Below, one piece after another: positions 61,066 through 63,023 of a DNA stretch of 63,023 nt. Each line of letters begins with the position of its first letter. Within the stretch, counting starts at the first letter, position 1. The position numbers and the translations under genes were made by a program. This DNA is from an uncultured Lachnospiraceae bacterium (GTDB lineage Bacteria; Bacillota; Clostridia; Lachnospirales; Lachnospiraceae): NCBI GenBank assembly GCA_902770965.1, contig CACXUY010000031.1, forward strand, positions 1 through 63,023. Reading direction: 5' to 3'. The notes below the pieces were generated by a model. It made no database searches. It saw only the letters and a list, made by a program, of their open reading frames with translations, and was not told the origin of the DNA.

Positions 61066-62358
61066 GCGTTTGTCTATCATGCGCACTGCCTTGCCCTCGG
61101 AGCGTGCTATGGACTTCGGAGCCACCAGATGGATCTTCGGTCCAATGCCAAGCATGGAGCGCATGGCCGCGTTGAGCCCGATCTCACGGCGCTGGATGTC
61201 GGCGATCTTATCCGAGAACATCTCAGGCGAAAGCTCAACATAGATATCGAAGGTATCCGTATTGTTCACCCTGTCGAGCACGATCTGATAGTTCGGCGTA
61301 TAGCCCTCGTTCAGAAGGACGGCTTCTATCTGGCTCGGGAAGACGTTGACGCCGCGGATGATCATCATGTCGTCGCTCCTTCCGAGCGGCTTCGTCATCT
61401 TGACATGCGTCCTTCCGCAAGAACACTTCTCCCTGGATAGTATGCAGATGTCTTTAGTCCTGTAGCGAAGGAGAGGGAAGCCTTCCTTGTCAAGAGAGGT
61501 GAAGACCAGTTCTCCCTTCGCTCCCTCCGGCAGAACCTCGCCCGTCTTAGGATCTATTACTTCAACATAGAAGTGGTCCTCGTTGATATGCATACCTGTC
61601 TGCTCCTCGCACTCGAAAGCGACGCCCGGACCGGAGATCTCTGTCAGGCCATAAATATCATAGGCCTTGATTCCCAGGCTCTTCTGTATGCTCTGTCTCA
61701 TCTCCTCAGTCCAGGGCTCTGCGCCGAATATGCCCGCCTTCAGCTTGTTGTCCTCAGGACGATAGCCCTTCTCCGCGAGAGTCTCACCTATATAAGCAGC
61801 ATATGAGGGAGTGCAGCAGAGGATCGTCGCGTTCAAGTCCATCATGAACTGAATCTGCCGGTCGGTGTTGCCGGATGACATGGGCAGTGTCAGACAGCCG
61901 ACCTTATGCGAGCCGCCGTTCAGGCCGGGACCGCCGGTGAAAAGACCATAGCCATAGCATACCTGGCATACGTCTTCATTTGTTCCGCCTGCAGCCATGA
62001 TCGCCCTTGCGCAGCACTCTTCCCAGATATCGATGTCATGCTGGGTGTAGAAGGCAACGACTCTTTTGCCGGTCGTCCCCGATGTCGACTGTATTCGGAC
62101 ACAGTTCTTGATGTCCGTTCCCAGAAGTCCGTAAGGATAAGCCTCCCTCAGGTCGTCCTTAGACAAGAACGGAAGCTTCTTGATATCGTCAATGCTCTTG
62201 ATATCAGAAGGCTTAACGCCCTTTTTGTCCATTAGCTTCTTGTAGTAAGGAACATTCTCGTACACATGCTTTACCTGACGCACGATCTTCTCGTTCTGGA
62301 TCTCCAGAATCTTTTCCCGTGAAGCTGTCTCGATTTCCTGTTGATAATAGTTTCCCAT
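61054..62358 (-). CDS. paaK: Phenylacetate-CoA ligase
   Basis: The 434-residue adenylate-forming enzyme joins phenylacetate (or a related aryl acetate) to CoA with ATP. Visible are the phosphate-binding QSTSGTTGKRVVAFYT (about residue 91), VCYGYGLFTGGPGLNGGSHK, YDIYGLTEISGPGVAFECEE (about 236) and the C-terminal RSDDMMIIRGVNVFPSQIE. Full length for anaerobic PaaK. The neighbour is a tandem-ACT gene. Its leader encodes a Phe-rich peptide and a terminator, so its expression appears controlled by the supply of charged tRNA-Phe. In gut anaerobes the enzyme can act with an aryl-pyruvate:ferredoxin oxidoreductase in either direction. Confidence 0.94.
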   Translation of the reverse strand: MGNYYQQEIETASREKILEIQNEKIVRQVKHVYENVPYYKKLMDKKGVKPSDIKSIDDIKKLPFLSKDDLREAYPYGLLGTDIKNCVRIQSTSGTTGKRVVAFYTQHDIDIWEECCARAIMAAGGTNEDVCQVCYGYGLFTGGPGLNGGSHKVGCLTLPMSSGNTDRQIQFMMDLNATILCCTPSYAAYIGETLAEKGYRPEDNKLKAGIFGAEPWTEEMRQSIQKSLGIKAYDIYGLTEISGPGVAFECEEQTGMHINEDHFYVEVIDPKTGEVLPEGAKGELVFTSLDKEGFPLLRYRTKDICILSREKCSCGRTHVKMTKPLGRSDDMMIIRGVNVFPSQIEAVLLNEGYTPNYQIVLDRVNNTDTFDIYVELSPEMFSDKIADIQRREIGLNAAMRSMLGIGPKIHLVAPKSIARSEGKAVRMIDKRRLH

Positions 62359-62433
62359 CTTTTTACTTCTCCTCTCGTTTCACAAATATGAAAGAACTTT
62401 TCAGGAATGATATTGCGCAGCAGCCCATGTCCG

Positions 62434-62480
62434 CAAAACGAAACAGGGTGCGGCACCGGTTGAAGTGCCACACCCTGTGT
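62434..62480 (-). terminator. Attenuator terminator in the paaK leader
   Basis: Minus-strand stem ACAGGGTGTGGCA / TGCCGCACCCTGT (13 pairs, one U-G wobble), 10-nt loop, then TTTCGTTTTG. It ends about 75 bp before the paaK start codon and 29 nt after the leader-peptide stop, exactly where an attenuator would lie. Confidence 0.85.
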
Positions 62481-62507
62481 GAATGGTCTCAATCTGCCGC
62501 ATCACAC
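62476..62507 (-). promoter_or_regulatory. Competing hairpin/antiterminator segment in the paaK leader
   Basis: Directly after the leader-peptide stop, GTGTGA (62502-62507) can pair with TCACAC (62477-62482), and the TGCGGCA in between (62495-62501) is perfectly complementary to the terminator's 3' arm TGCCGCA (62450-62456). A ribosome sitting on the stop codon would cover this segment. Confidence 0.65.
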
Positions 62508-62508
62508 T

Positions 62509-62595
62509 TTAGCATCGCAAATCAACCCTACCGTCATCGTCGGTAAAGCTAAAGAAAAAGCTAAAGCTAAATGCGAAGCTATGAGTCTTGTTCAT
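62509..62595 (-). CDS. Phe-rich leader peptide of paaK
   Basis: A 28-codon reading frame, ATG at 62595 to TAA at 62509, with AGGAAGG 8 nt upstream. Residues 7, 9, 11, 13, 14, 15 and 17 are phenylalanine (SFAFSFSFFFSF), a density like the E. coli pheL leader. The Phe codons end more than 30 nt before the stop. Followed by an antiterminator-like segment and a terminator. Too short for ordinary gene finding. Its probable role is to make transcription into paaK depend on the speed of Phe translation. Confidence 0.82.
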   Translation of the reverse strand: MNKTHSFAFSFSFFFSFTDDDGRVDLRC

Positions 62596-62639
62596 CTTGA
62601 AACCTTCCTATAAATGATAAATGAATTCATTCGACCTCT

Positions 62640-62723
62640 AAGTAAACCTACATGCCAAGCTTGGCACAACCATACTTTATAAGTCTCCGCGTGGCTCCGT
62701 GCTTCGCACTCCCGCCACGCTAA
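62640..62723 (+). repeat. R2 interspersed repeat, subtype B, inside the paaK leader
   Basis: AAGTAAACCTACATGCC, ACTTTATAAGTCTCCGCG, GCTTCGCACTCCCGCC. It lies between the promoter and the leader peptide, so it is transcribed. Confidence 0.8.
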
Positions 62724-62839
62724 CCGGTATTCGCACTTTCCGCCCGCTGCGCTGGCCCGCAGGTCATATGCAGCTGTCAGCCATAAGCCAAACCGCCTCT
62801 TTAACAAGACAGCCCTTTAAACTGCTACAGTTACGAAGT

Positions 62840-62868
62840 ATAATACTGCAACCCAACCGTGCTGTCAA
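62840..62868 (-). promoter_or_regulatory. Near-consensus sigma-A promoter of the paaK leader
   Basis: Minus-strand TTGACA (62863-62868, perfect), 17-bp spacer, TATTAT (62840-62845). Transcription would start near 62833, giving a leader of about 475 nt. The sequence from 62870 to the window end is AT-rich without a visible gene. Confidence 0.82.
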
Positions 62869-63023
62869 TAGATTTTTATAACCCATTCTGCGTATTTTTT
62901 TTAACGCTTCTGTCATATATCTGATATCATGGCATTTTATTTAATACTACTCCTTGCATTCATATTGCTCAAGGGATATAATGTAATGGCTATTTACCAA
63001 CTCATGGTTGATATTTATAAATT

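Noticed and set aside
62359..62833. T-box leader for paaK
   Set aside because: The T-box consensus bulge sequence before the terminator is absent; a Phe-rich peptide frame explains the leader better.

Overview
The window looks like a chromosomal segment of an anaerobic Clostridia-class Firmicute, most probably a Lachnospiraceae gut or rumen bacterium. The evidence is a CodY regulator, WalJ, ScpAB, RNase Y, a class B sortase, a five-gene Hnd-type [FeFe] hydrogenase operon, a phenylacetate-CoA ligase with tandem-ACT proteins, an ECF sigma/anti-sigma pair, and AGGAGG-type ribosome binding sites almost everywhere. Most genes lie on the minus strand. No rRNA, tRNA or CRISPR array was seen.

Layout. 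1-6.7 kb: broken UPF0210 gene, UPF0237 ACT gene, walJ, coaE, polA. 6.9-16 kb: MATE exporter, class B sortase, sstT, lipid kinase, adenine deaminase, BASS-family transporter. 16.3-26.5 kb: information-processing cluster tsf, rpsB, codY, topA, stand-alone AICAR formyltransferase, dprA, comM. 27-34 kb: scpB, scpA, metallophosphoesterase, NUDIX hydrolase, aminotransferase, rny. 34-42 kb: a surface lipoprotein and the hndABCD-type electron-bifurcating hydrogenase operon with an embedded GHKL ATPase. 42.7-47.3 kb: an accessory patch with an IS200-type element, a large SIR2-STAND-TPR protein of antiviral-defence type, a decayed HTH/PIN toxin-antitoxin pair and a nuclease-family relic. 47.3-57.2 kb: an ABC exporter with a repeat-rich secreted protein, an envelope lipoprotein, a peptidoglycan-binding protein and a sigma/anti-sigma pair. 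57.5-63 kb: TetR pseudogene, S26 peptidase, two nearly identical tandem-ACT proteins around a PPC-domain gene, and paaK.

The most striking observation is the leader of paaK. A near-consensus promoter drives a leader encoding a 28-residue peptide with seven phenylalanines, followed by a 13-bp terminator hairpin just upstream of paaK. This is the architecture of ribosome-mediated attenuation of the pheL type. It predicts that this phenylacetate-CoA ligase is induced by phenylalanine starvation, so it would serve phenylalanine synthesis from phenylacetate rather than phenylalanine breakdown.

A second theme is repeat dynamics. Two interspersed, palindrome-rich intergenic families (called R1 and R2 here) recur at least sixteen times. 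Several genes are followed by decayed tandem copies of their own 3' ends. Tandem repeats have also expanded inside the coding regions of CoaE, DNA polymerase I, a metallophosphoesterase, a secreted protein and the TPR sensor of the defence protein.
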